NCBI GenBank assembly: GCA_049999805.1
Contig: JBNGIO010005932.1
Span: 1-32,790 of the forward strand
Direction: 5' to 3'
Length of the DNA: 32,790 nucleotides
DNA from: Folioceros fuciformis
Lineage: Eukaryota > Anthocerotophyta > Anthocerotopsida > Anthocerotales
The notes below the pieces were generated by a model. That model had not been told where the DNA came from. It did not search any database and saw nothing but the letters and a program-made list of their open reading frames with translations. Made by a program: the position numbers and the translations under genes. This document shows positions 19,155 through 29,520 of the stretch, in pieces (within the stretch, counting starts at the first letter, position 1; the number at the start of each line of letters is the position of its first letter).

Positions 19155-21010
19155 ATGGCTGCGCCTGATTTAGCGTTCGTTGAAGATAGGCAGCGACGGG
19201 AAGAAGTATCAAGACGTGCTCCGAGAGGGAAGCGTGATGCAGCAGCCGGTGCCTTTTACAGTCATGATTTTGATTGGGAGTCCCTTTGTGCGGAAGTCGA
19301 GAGCAAGGGCTTCCATGAAAGTAGGCAATCGCGCTCTGGCTCGCTTCGTCACGTGCCTTCCATGTGTGTGCTCGCCGTCGCTGAATTTGACTGTTTGACG
19401 TGAGCTGCACTCTGAGAGAAGTGAGCGTGTACTCAGGCACTGACAGCATGGAGATAACAGCTGAGGAAGACAACACTAGTGAGGAGCTTTTGAGGTCAAC
19501 AGCGTGGGAAGCATTTTACAGGCGTCATTCCAATGCTCTGTTCTTTAAGGTGGAAAAGAACCCGTCACTGTGATGTAGTTCTGGTACATGTGGGTGTGCC
19601 TCTTACCGGGTTATGCCCACTGGTGTTGAGCAGGAACGGAGGTATCTGCTGAAGGAATTTCCTGAGCTGAACAACGCAGCAAACCCCCTTTCAGTTCTTG
19701 AGATAGGATGTGGAACTGGTGGCTCCGTGGTTCCGATCCTGCGGTAGGCAAGTATGTTATGTGCTGCTGTTGTGAGTTTTCAGATGTTTCTGTTCCTTAG
19801 AACAGGGAAGGTGCGTGAGGTTAGCCTGTTCCACAGGCGAGCCTCACGCAGACTTGGTTCCCACTTCCAGAGTCTTACAGACATGGATGCTGTTGGCCAG
19901 GGGTAATGATTCTGCCCATGTTTATGCCTGCGACTGCAGTCCAGCTGCTTTGGAAAAGGCCACGGCCGTGGTTCGCAATGAAGCCGGTCTTCTTAACCAG
20001 CAAAGCAGCCGGTTCTTTCCATTTTGTTGTAACCTCTGTGTCCAACAGCTTCCTAGCTGGCTCTGTTGCAGTGCTTGCCAGGCCTCCTTTCAGATGCCAC
20101 CTGTCGCATTTTTGCCGCACGGTGTGGAAGTTCAACAGCCCAGATGTAAGGAGGTTGCCTTGTTACGTTGCCAGACAAAAGGGTCAGGTCAGTCTCCACA
20201 ATCAGCTGTCATGGCAGCAGAAAATTCTGCTGAAGGCTCACAAGGGGAGAAGGAAGGAACTCAGCCTGTAGAAGTGACAACTTATGTACCTCCGTGTGTT
20301 CAGCAGGGCACAGTATGTTGCCTTGGAGGAGTTGATATAGTTACCATGGTAAGCTTGCTCTCTCTCCATGGTTGTCAAGACTGCGGACCCCCTTTCTGTT
20401 GCTAATGGACTTACGTTGATTTACCCTTTGCGAGAGCAGATTTTCACTTTGTCTGCCATGCGTCGGGAGAGTATGCCCTTTGTCTTGAAGGAAACATTTA
20501 GAGTTATGAAGCCCGGAGGACAACTTTTCTTTCGAGACTATGGTAAGCTGACCAATGCTTTCGTCTCATGCATGCTTACCACGCAGTGGCCTGACTTTGT
20601 CACAAGTCCAGGAGGTGCAGTTTCCTTGTTTCTTTATTTAAAGTAGTCACGTCGTTCTCGGTTTCAGGTTTGTACGACATGACGATGTTAAGATTTCCCG
20701 CGTCTCAAAGGATTGGGAGCTGTCTATATCAACGCATAGATGGGACTCTATGCTACTATTTTTCATGCGAAGCTCTTAGAGACCTAGCGACTGGTGCTGG
20801 CCTTGTTGAGGTGAGATGTGGGCAGTCATCTGGTGGCATTTTGGTGTTTGTTGCTTTCATAGTTCCTGATTACATCGCCGGCGTTCACAGGAGGAACTCT
20901 ACTTCTGCTGTGTGCAGTTGATGAACCGCAAAACACAAAGTCCGATGAAACGTGTCTGGATTCATGGCAAATTTCATAAGCCAGCATCGGCGGTAGAACA
21001 ACCATGCTGA
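19155..21010 (+). CDS. METTL2/6/8-family methyltransferase, probable tRNA 3-methylcytidine synthase
   Basis: SAM-dependent methyltransferase of 392 residues. Exons: 19155-19320, 19461-19549, 19634-19743, 19901-20348, 20440-20542, 20668-20810, 20891-21010; all phases agree. Motif I is LEIGCGTGG (107-115), followed by ACDCSPAALEKA (SAM ribose-binding strand), VDIVTMIFTLSAM (266-278), KPGGQLFFRDYGLYDMTMLRF, and the family C-terminus (YFFS...EELYFCCVQLMNRK, KRVWIHGKFHKP). The N-terminal AWEAFYRRHSNALFFKERRYLLKEF matches the WDxFYKRHxxxFFKDRxxL signature of the family. Family members methylate C32 of tRNAs; substrate here is inferred. Exon 4 is unusually long: ~60-70 extra residues (Cys-rich, then Ser/Glu/Gln-rich) separate two core strands. 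The intron 1 acceptor (GATAACAG) lacks a good pyrimidine tract. The start ATG at 19155 follows no in-frame upstream ATG. Confidence 0.9.
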
Positions 21011-21262
21011 TGAGAGTCTGTGAGTTCTTGTGTCAGATGCCTTGTAAGACGTTCCACATTCCCGATCTCTTGGATAAAGCTGCCCTTGTGCTTATGGGGC
21101 TCCGTTCGGTTTCAGTGCCTATATGTTTTCCACGTGCTGTACCTATTTTGTTGTGTTTGTGATGGCATCTTCACATCCGGTTTGGCGCTGGCGTACTGTT
21201 ATTCACGCGGATTCGCTCGTCGAGTAGGTTTCACAGGGAGGGTGTCGCATAGCTTGCAAATT
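21011..21262. other. Convergent 3' intergenic spacer
   Basis: Only 252 bp lie between the stop codons of the methyltransferase (+) and receptor kinase (-) genes. The two 3' UTRs must share or overlap this space. Confidence 0.6.
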
Positions 21263-24200
21263 TTACAGCCGGACTGTTGTTAACAGTTCTACCACCTCTT
21301 TCATGCTGGGCCTATCTCGAGGATTCTCTCGGGTACACAACAACGCTATCTTGAAGACCAAGGCCATCTCGTGTTGATGCGCAGAGTGGTCCCTGCTGCC
21401 ATCAACTTCAAATAGACGGGGATCCAGGATCTTGATTGGACCCCTCCGCGAAGCACCCGATGTAGAGGCAGCCTCAGCGTAATCTGATGCCCAGCCCACA
21501 ATGTTCACTCCCTTCTCGATGAAGCTGGTGTCCATGGGCGTCTTGCCCGTCAAGAGCTCGAACAGGACTACCCCGAAGCTGTATACATCACTACGATCTG
21601 TGATCTTCATAGTGAAACAGTACTCTGGTACAAAACAAGTCCCAGGCATGAGTCAGTTCGTAGCCAACGTTGGAGGAAGAGATGAGGGGGAGATGAGGAG
21701 GACTTTTACCAGGAGCAATATAGCCATAGGTGCCTGCGATGCTCGAGAATGTTGCAGCGCTCCTCTCAGGGTCTGTTTCGATAAGTTTGGCTATTCCGAA
21801 GTCGGTGACCTTAGGTTCCATATTTGCATTCAGTAATATGTTGTTGGACTTGACATCGCGGTGAACGATAGTGGGCCGGCAATCGTTGTGACAATAAGAA
21901 AGTGCCTGCGCTGTTCCCAGTGCTATCTTGAATCTGCGTCGGGTGCATTCGATCATGTTAGAACGTCACACTCAGAGGCTAGTGCCAGAATTCGGAGTTG
22001 GATAAAGTTGGTACCGTGCATCCCAATCCAGATGCTTGATGCCGATTTCTGAGGGCTTGCCATGAAGAAGATCACCAAGACTGCCGTTAGGCATGTACTC
22101 GTAGATGAGGTAGCTCACATCTCCAGCCCTGGAGAAGCCTAGCAGCTTTACGATAGACTTGTGCCTGATCCTTCCCGCAGTCTTGATCTCAGTCATATAG
22201 CTCTCGTACATGGCTAAGGCGGCTCTGGAACTGCTGGCTGCACTGCCGAGTCGTATCTTCTTCACCGCTACGACGTCCTCTGTCTGTGGCAAGACAATCC
22301 TGTAGACTACGCCGGAAGCTCCTTGTCCCACAATGTTATCGTCAGTGAGCTGTTTTGCGACTTCCCCGATGAGGTGCGGAGGGATGGCTTGGGTGAAGCT
22401 GAAGGCGACCTCTTTCTCTTCCGATGACAACCCGTTCCAGCTTGAGGGTTTGAGCAGCACGCCTCTGGAGTAGCATCCTCCTCGGATGCAAGCCACAATG
22501 CAGACGACGAGGCCAAGCAACAGAATGCAGCAACCCAATATGATGCCCACCAATGCACCCGTACTTAATCTGGAAGCACAAAAGACGGACAGCCTGGATG
22601 TGAGCAAGGCTGCCTTTGTGCTAATTGAGTGTGAATTTGGAACGATCAAAAGCAGCAGATGGCTAGGTGCTGAGATGAACCTGTTATGACTTGAGGGAGC
22701 TGAAGGAGCTGAAGGAGCTGAAGGACATGGAGGTGCATCACACAGCGGTCGCAAGGCACCACCACTGAGGCCAGGGTTCCCCACAAATGCGGAGGAGCCA
22801 AACCTGGAGGAGTTCGAGGGAAGAGAGCCACTGAGGTCGTTGTAGGATACATTCAGGTTCAGGAGACTCGGTGAATCGACAAGTGCTTGAGGAACTTGTC
22901 CTGTACGAGCATTCGGCTAATTAGCACAAAGGTACACTCAAATTGCGTGGGATCATACGTGCTGTGTGTTCGTACCGGAAAAGTCGTTGTAGGACAGATC
23001 CAACGACTCTAAACGCAAACTGCTCCCGAACGCAAGCGGAATTGCTCCTGGAAGTGCAACCAAAAAGGTCAGTATGATGAATCCTAGCATTTATACAGTG
23101 AGTTAGACATTCCCACAGAGGTAGACCCTATGAAGATAGAAGGCACACCCGATAGATTGTTGTGGGATAGATCCAAGTCCCTAAGACTCAGCATTTGAAC
23201 AATTGCGTCAGGTATTTCTCCTGCAAACTCATGCGACCTGAGGAGGTCAGGACAGCGAAGTAGTGCCAGCTTTTCGGAACTACCCTCACAAAGAAGTCTG
23301 AAAGGCAGTAGTTAGCACACGAGCACCACCTGTGATAGCATTGTTGGAGAGGTCAAGGTCCACAAGAGCTGTCAGCTTTTGTAGCAATGTCCTTGGGATT
23401 GTTCCTGACAGTTGGTTGAAGCTAAGATTTAATCCGATTTGCAGAGTTGATGGAAGCTGGGCAGGTAGAGGCCCACTGAGCTCATTTCCAGCCAGACTCA
23501 GTTGAAGGAGCTGCTCGAAGAAGCGAATTCCAGGACAGCAGATTAGTATGGCTGTCAGCCCAAATCAAAAGATCCATACTGTTAGGATCCAACCGTGCAA
23601 AGATAGACATGATCACCTTCTGCAGACCACCAAGTTGAGCTGGAATGCCATCGGAAAACAGATTGTCGTGCAGGAGCAGGATATCCAAGTTTTGAAGATT
23701 ACCAAGTTCTCCCGGGATATTGCCGTCGAAGGAGTTCTTGCTAAGATCGAGCGTCACCAAGCCAGTGCAGTTTCCTATCTCTTTCGGGAGCTCTCCCGCT
23801 AGGGCATTTCCTGAGATGTTGAAAAAGCCCAAGTTTTTGAGTCGCTGTATCTCAGGAGGAAGGGTCCCGTTCAGGTTGTTGCCCTCTAGTGTAAGCCTTG
23901 TAAGGTTTGAAGCCTGGGTGAGAGAAACCTGGAACGGGCCAGTTATCCTGTTTCTGTCCAGCTCCAGGTAGTTCAAGGCGGGGAGACGACTCCCAAAGTC
24001 TGAGGGTATGCCTCCTTCCAACGAGTTGCCCCCCAGATTGACCCGGTACAGCGACGAACAGTTGGACAGCTCGGGGGGAATAGTGCCATTGAGCTGGTTG
24101 TCACTGAGGGTCAGGTTGATGAGCATTCCTTTCGCACACAAGGTGCCAGGAATAGGACCCTCCAGTAGGTTGCTGTCTAACGAAAGGGCTGACAAGGGAC

Positions 24201-26712
24201 AATTCTTTCCCAAATCTGCAGGGATTCCTCCAGACAGCTGGTTTGCACTCATCAAGACGACTTGTAGCGATGTCATGTTTGCTAGGCTAGGTGGGATAGG
24301 CCCTGCCGTTAAAAAGATACACAAATCAACATGAAACTGCAAACTCCTCAACTGAAAATGGGGAAGCCAGTGGAGTGGAGTACACAACTTACCTGAGAGA
24401 TTGTTGTCGCTCAGGAACAGATAGTTGAGGACGGTACAGTTGGCCAGAGAGTCGGGTATGGGGCCTGTCAAATTGTTGGTCCACAGAATCAGAAATTGAA
24501 GGTTCTGCAGTTTCCCAAGCTCAGGAGGTATGGTTCCTGTCAGTTGATTTTTGTACAGATTGATGATTTGAAGACTCTGTAAGTCACCGAGTTGGGGGGG
24601 AATCGGTCCGGAGAGAAGGTTGTCGTAAAGGTTCAAGCCCGTAAGGTCTGCAAGGAAGACATCGCGTGGCACAACCTTTTACGGGAGGTCTCCAACAAGG
24701 CGGCACATGAGATCATCCGAGAAGCAGAAGGACATGACAAGGCACAACCTCATGAAGAAACTCACTTTGCAGGCTGCCTAGAGATGGTGGAATGCTGCCT
24801 GTCAACTGGTTCCCAGACAGATCTAAGTAGACCAACTGCGAGCAGTTCCCCAGAGACGCTGGAATCGTGCCAATGATCTTGCCGTTGGAGTTACATTCGA
24901 ACTGTAGCAAAGACGCGGCATTCCCAATTTCCGAAGGAATGATGCCTTCAAGGTCGTTTGAAGATACATCCAGGGCTAACAGCATGCTACCTTTTCCAAA
25001 AAGCTCAGGCGGAATGATGCCTGTGAGCTGATTCGCAACAAGAGACAAAGTAGTGAGAGTCTGGAGGCTGCCGAGCTCGGGAGGTATTGCTCCAGTGAGT
25101 TGGTTACCGCCAAGAAATGCGCTGGTAAGGTACTGCAGACGAACATAAACATTTTTGTTAGGATCTGTTGTTTCCAACCAGAGAAGAAGAAAGGTCGGCA
25201 GAGAATTCGGCTTACAGGGAAGTTTGGTAGCAATGAGAGATCCCCTGTGAAGGAATTGGAAGAAATATCGAACTGCGTTAACGAAGTAAGACCACTTAAA
25301 GTAGCTGGCAGAGGGCCACTTAATTGGTTCGAACCGACAACTAAGTTCGTGAGCTGTTTAAGGTTCCCGTACTCAGATGGAATTCCTCCTGTGAGGCTAT
25401 TCTGTGAAACGTCCAGAACCTGGTGAAAATTCAGGGGTGAGATGTCTGCCATAGGGAGCTCATATCGTGATTTCCCACGGAAGAATACCCCACACCATGG
25501 TACCTGGAGTTTGGACAGTTTTCCAAGTGATACGGGCAGGTTGCCATTGAGGGCACAAGAAAATAGGGTAAGCTCTTGCAGCTGCGATAGGTCTCCCAAC
25601 TCTTCCGGAATCGGACCTGAAAGAGTAAGATACAAGGATTCAGCATTCTTCGGAGTGCTGGAGCAACTGAATGGACCAGAAGCCTGGAAGCTTCATGGAT
25701 ATTGAAGACATTCAACGTGGTGAAATGTGTAACGCTCGTCTGGACTGCACTGCCAGCGCCAGATTTAGACTATGCAGCAAATAGCATCAAGTACCTGTCA
25801 AGAGATTGGTGTCCAGATAGAGGATGGTCAGATTTTTGCATCGGCCAAGGTCCTTGGGGATGATTCCATCTAGCTGATTCTCGTACAGGATCAGCTGCTG
25901 CAAGCCCGTCAGATTGCCGAGCTGTGGTGGGACAGATCCTGTAACCACAATTTCGAGAAACGGGATGAGCCAACGGAATCGCAGCCCTCACCTGAGACTG
26001 CTGTAAGGCCTTCTTCACCTTCAAGTCCGTTGTGACTAAGGTCGAGCGTTAAAAGATTGCTCAGGTTTCCCAGCTCAGGTGGAATAGACCCAGAAATGAC
26101 ATTGGTCCCAAGGATCAAATACTGAAGCAGACTAAGCCGTCCAAGTACTGGTGGGATGGGACCTGCATGCCCAGAGCGGTAAACTAAAATTACCAGCATG
26201 CGGATGGCAGACACGTGGAAGTGTATGGAAGGGCTTCGTTTCCTATCCCGCTACGCTCATCACAATCGGATAGCTGAAGACCCAAATTTCCGCCGGGTAC
26301 CTGAGACGTTATTGCTAGACAAGTCTAGCTGTTTCAAGGCTTTGCACTGTGCTAAATCCGCCGATATTTGGCCCACGAGAAAGTTGTTTGACAAGCTGAG
26401 ATTCTGAAGGGCGGGCAGCCTGGCAAAGCTGGAAGTAGTAAGATTGCCCACAAGTTGGGCTTTCGACAGTTGCACAGACACCACCTGCTTCTGTCCGTTG
26501 CAGCCCACTCCGTTCCACTTGCAAGGGGTGGCATCTGATTTCTTCCAGTTGGCCACCGCGCCCAGAGGATCAATTGTGATCCCTTGCTTGAAGCTAAGCA
26601 AGCTGAGTCCATCCCGGGACAATCCTGTGGCTGGGGGCAAGTTGTTGGCGAGCAGAAGCAGGACCCAGAGGACCAGCACCCAAGGGCTGATGAGCCCATA
26701 TGACCGTGGCAT
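21263..26712 (-). CDS. Leucine-rich repeat receptor-like kinase, LRR-XI-like, about 35 LRRs
   Basis: Plasma-membrane receptor kinase of about 1336 residues. Exons on the - strand: 26712-26301, 26162-26019, 25938-25795, 25616-25504, 25419-25216, 25132-24766, 24647-24393, 24302-23617, 23510-23330, 23220-23149, 23047-22976, 22900-22681, 22569-22015, 21933-21710, 21624-21263; phases agree throughout. Order: signal peptide ([18 protein letters not shown]), LRRNT with CKWNGVGC, about 35 plant-type LRRs, Cys pair (LCDAPPC), SAP repeats, a single membrane span (~962-984), then the kinase (~1035-1320). Active-site residues are present: GQGASGVV loop, VAVKK lysine (~1060), HRDVKSNN (RD type), DFG, APEY. 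Large LRR-XI kinases such as GSO1/GSO2 and PEPRs bind small secreted peptides; the ligand here is unknown. The start at 26712 is the first ATG; the upstream frame lacks one. Intron 22570-22680 is 111 nt, stop-free and in frame. Confidence 0.92.
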
Positions 26713-28639
26713 GGTGCTCAGGCTCACGTTGAGGCACCACCTCAGAGTCGATCACACCGCTGTCTCAATGCGCCTGTTGAATGCAAAGGACTCAAACTTT
26801 CACGACAGCGGTTCCCAATCGGCCCCAGCATCGTAGTGGGTGGCTTGCAAGCCAAGAGGCGATGGAAACGGGCACACAGTGAACAGCACCCGAACTCGTG
26901 CACCTCGCGGAGCTTTTTGCATCAGCTTCATGAGAGAGGGCTCGTCCAGTAGGCAAAACCCCTGCACCCTTCAGCACAGTCCGGGAGCTCAGGATGCGAC
27001 AACGAAAACTTCGAGCATCGACAGCGGACGGGACTTGATATGCCCTGGTTCCCTTGCCCCTTCCTATTTTTTTGGAGTGGGTTGCAGTAGAGCCTGATGG
27101 ATGAATCACGCCGATTGACCCGCCCTGGACGGTGGTCCGTCGGGGCATGCGGACAAGGAAGGCCAGCCAGAGACCACTGACCGCCCTGCTCCTATCCAGT
27201 GCCGACCGTCGCATTTTGCGGCCATATACTGTACTGACCTGCGTTCACACTAACACCTTCTAGTGAATACCGACACTGCCGGAGTTGGTCTTCCGGTCAA
27301 GGTGCTCCGCCACAGTCATGTCCATTTCTGGCGAATGAGAGACAGGACCGACAACGCGCAATGGCCGCATCTGGTCAGGTTGAATTTGAAAACGAGTTTC
27401 CACCTGTTTCTCGAAATTCCCTCCCTACGGCCGTGAGCCCACGCTTAAGCGTTAAGTGTCCACTATATCCGTCGTGGCAGAGGTTGCGATAAAAAATGCC
27501 TGCAGCTCGTCACGTGTGGGAAAGGTAGAAAAGATGTTGACTTCCACGGACTTCAAGATCCCATCGGACCTGGACTGCCGGGCACCAACAATGCAGCCAT
27601 ACCATGTGCAAGCTGGTCATCCTATTGGCATCAGGAGGAGGCCGACTTCCGCAATCCCGGTGCTTATTCAAATAAAAGGCAGACCCTAAGGCACATGATG
27701 CAATGCTGAGGATGGCAGGAAAAGCACGTGCATGATGTGGAGTCGGAAAAAGTGCCACTTTCACCCTGATATGAAGGTCTCGTGGGAAGCTTCGCGAGCT
27801 TTCGAACCGTTCAACTGCTTAGAAGCTGAAAGGCTGATAAGCCTGTTTGATTTCTGGCCTGGCAGGAATTAATGTGACACGAAAAGTCCAGCAGCGTTTG
27901 GCACAGGGTCGTCGTCCTGCAACACTGAAATCCAGCAGCAGCATCTTACCAGCTACTAATCTCCTATAGCGTAATACTTGACAACGAAATCTCGTGCTCT
28001 CATTCATGGCGGTCGATAGAAACCAAGCAACCAGTCAATTGCCTGCGCGGACTTTCTAAGTCATTTCGCCCAAGTGGCACAAATTCGATCTGGTGTCACC
28101 CGTCCGGTTTGCGTCTGGGCTCAAGCAGCAAGCTTTCTTCTATAGCCAGGCAAAATTGTAGTGCTAAAGGATTGGGTGAAAGCAGCTGCAAAGCAGCGTT
28201 GACCTGTGGCCAATGGCGTCAAGTCCCTCATGATATGTTCTCTTGACTTCAAAGACAAGAGAATTTGCAAGGGAGAGACTTATGTTCATCACATTGTCAT
28301 TAGACTAGTATATGTATGTCCTCACTTTCGACAATCTAACCAAAAAGCTCATCACAACAATGCCTTGATGTCCGCATTGGCATGTCCAATGATCGTGAAG
28401 CGGAGCGTGGAGATTGGAGAATGCATTGCACTCAAAATCAGCTCACAAATCGCAAATTGATGTGGAGCCCTACGATACAAACGGTAATAATACGTGTTCC
28501 TGTAGACAGCTTCCTAATCTGTGTGTCTTACTTTGAAGATTTCCTTTTACACTTGGAAGTCGGTCACCATACAAACTCGCACGATGCAGAGCCTGAACAT
28601 CCTACCGAAGAAGGAGAGGCCGATCTGCACGATGCGGAG
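26713..28639. other. Receptor kinase promoter/leader and gene-free DNA
   Basis: About 1.9 kb between the start of the receptor kinase gene and the stop of the small gene, both on the - strand. It holds the promoter and leader of the former and the 3' region of the latter. Open frames at 26792-27214 (-) and elsewhere show no family resemblance. I see no RNA gene and no clear repeat. Confidence 0.45.
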
Positions 28640-29374
28640 CTAAGGGTCCCGCTGCCCAGTTGAAGGATAGACAGGTGGCGGCGGCGGGGCTGTGCCTTTA
28701 CGAGGAATGGTAGTTTCGACTGGTGGCGTAGAACTTGGAATGGGCGAGGACGATACTCGGAGGGCACGACGCTCCGAGGTCTGGAAATTCTGCATTCAGT
28801 ATACAAACATCAAGCAAAGCAAGTTACACATTGACTAGCAACAAACAAAACTTGCAGTGTGCGTTGATGCTATTGCACGTTGCAAGCCGGAAGCTACTTG
28901 CAAGTTGCAATAGCATCAACGCAATTGCTGCTGCGCTTCGCGCGGACGTTGGGTTGTTCATGCTCACCTTAGAAGTTGGAAGTTGCAAGGTGTCTGGCAG
29001 GGTGGCCCCATTGCTGTCTCTGCCAGATCCGGAAGTGCTGCTATCCTTCATGCTCTCTTGTAGGGGCTTCTTGCTGTCTGTCAACCAGCCCATACCCAAC
29101 AGTTAGCAAAACTGTAACAATTTGTTGTACAAGATTACGACGTGACCGATTGATCAAGAGTCTACGTGTTTGCCAATGCCTTACCAAGTGACATCGTATT
29201 GAGCAAACATTCGGAGCATAAGAGATTAGAAGTCATTACGATGACAACCAACCAATGCCGCAGTGGAATTACAACCTCATACCCTCTCCACAGCCGGAGA
29301 GTCCTAGGAGCGTTGCAGGTCGACATGTTTGCAAGAAGAAAGACAGCCCAAACTCTGCCAACCTTCCAAGCCAT
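28640..29374 (-). CDS. Candidate small secreted or membrane-anchored proline-rich protein (peptide precursor?)
   Basis: Three exons on the - strand: 29374-29185, 29077-28968, 28789-28640; 149 residues. Junctions are G|gtaagg...gacag|AC (phase 1) and AAG|gtgagc...tgcag|AAT (phase 0). The N-terminus has two hydrophobic runs (VGRVWAVFLLANM and HWLVVIVMTSNLLCSECLL), so it could be a signal peptide, a signal anchor or a start chosen too far upstream. An upstream in-frame ATG at 29455 would add 27 residues. A hydrophilic Ser/Gly-rich middle follows, then a short C-terminus rich in Pro and Ser with a basic site, TIPRKGTAPPPPPVYPSTGQ, ending RDP. This is the layout of plant peptide-hormone precursors, but the C-terminus matches no CLE, IDA, CEP, PSY, RGF or CIF motif I know. 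No homologue is recognised; the gene model rests on splice and frame agreement only. Confidence 0.45.
28860..28923. repeat. Near-perfect 26-27 bp inverted repeat (hairpin) in intron 2 of the small gene
   Basis: Arm 28861-28886 (GCGTTGATGCTATTGCA...TTGCAAG) pairs with arm 28897-28922 (CTTGCAA...TGCAATAGCATCAACGC) with two mismatched positions. One more pair flanks them at 28860/28923, and the loop is 10 nt (28887-28896). The structure lies wholly within the 178-nt intron 28790-28967. Confidence 0.92.
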
Positions 29375-29504
29375 TTGAAGGTGTGCAGTCGACAGGAATA
29401 GCGCGTTCAAGACGGAGCACGTGCTTGTCCCTGCTTCGGGACGCTGTTTGACCATCCAGCGACTCTTGAAATTTTCAGAAATCAGGATTTGACAGCGTCA
29501 TGCA

Positions 29505-29520
29505 CAAGCAAATATAGATT
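29505..29520 (-). promoter_or_regulatory. Possible TATA box of the small gene
   Basis: On the - strand the sequence reads AATCTATATTTGC, with the TATATT core at about 29511-29517. That is about 56 bases upstream of the ATG at 29455 and 137 upstream of the ATG at 29374, a workable spacing for either start. Confidence 0.3.

Noticed and set aside
28206-28663. Two overlapping + strand open frames beside the small gene
   Set aside because: They overlap the last exon of the - strand small gene in part and show no family motif or splice support.
28640-28700. CLE peptide motif in the small gene's C-terminus
   Set aside because: VYPSTGQRDP only loosely resembles a CLE core and needs a gap to align. 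I do not claim membership.
28860-28923. Mirtron
   Set aside because: The hairpin does not extend to the splice sites of its intron, which a mirtron requires.
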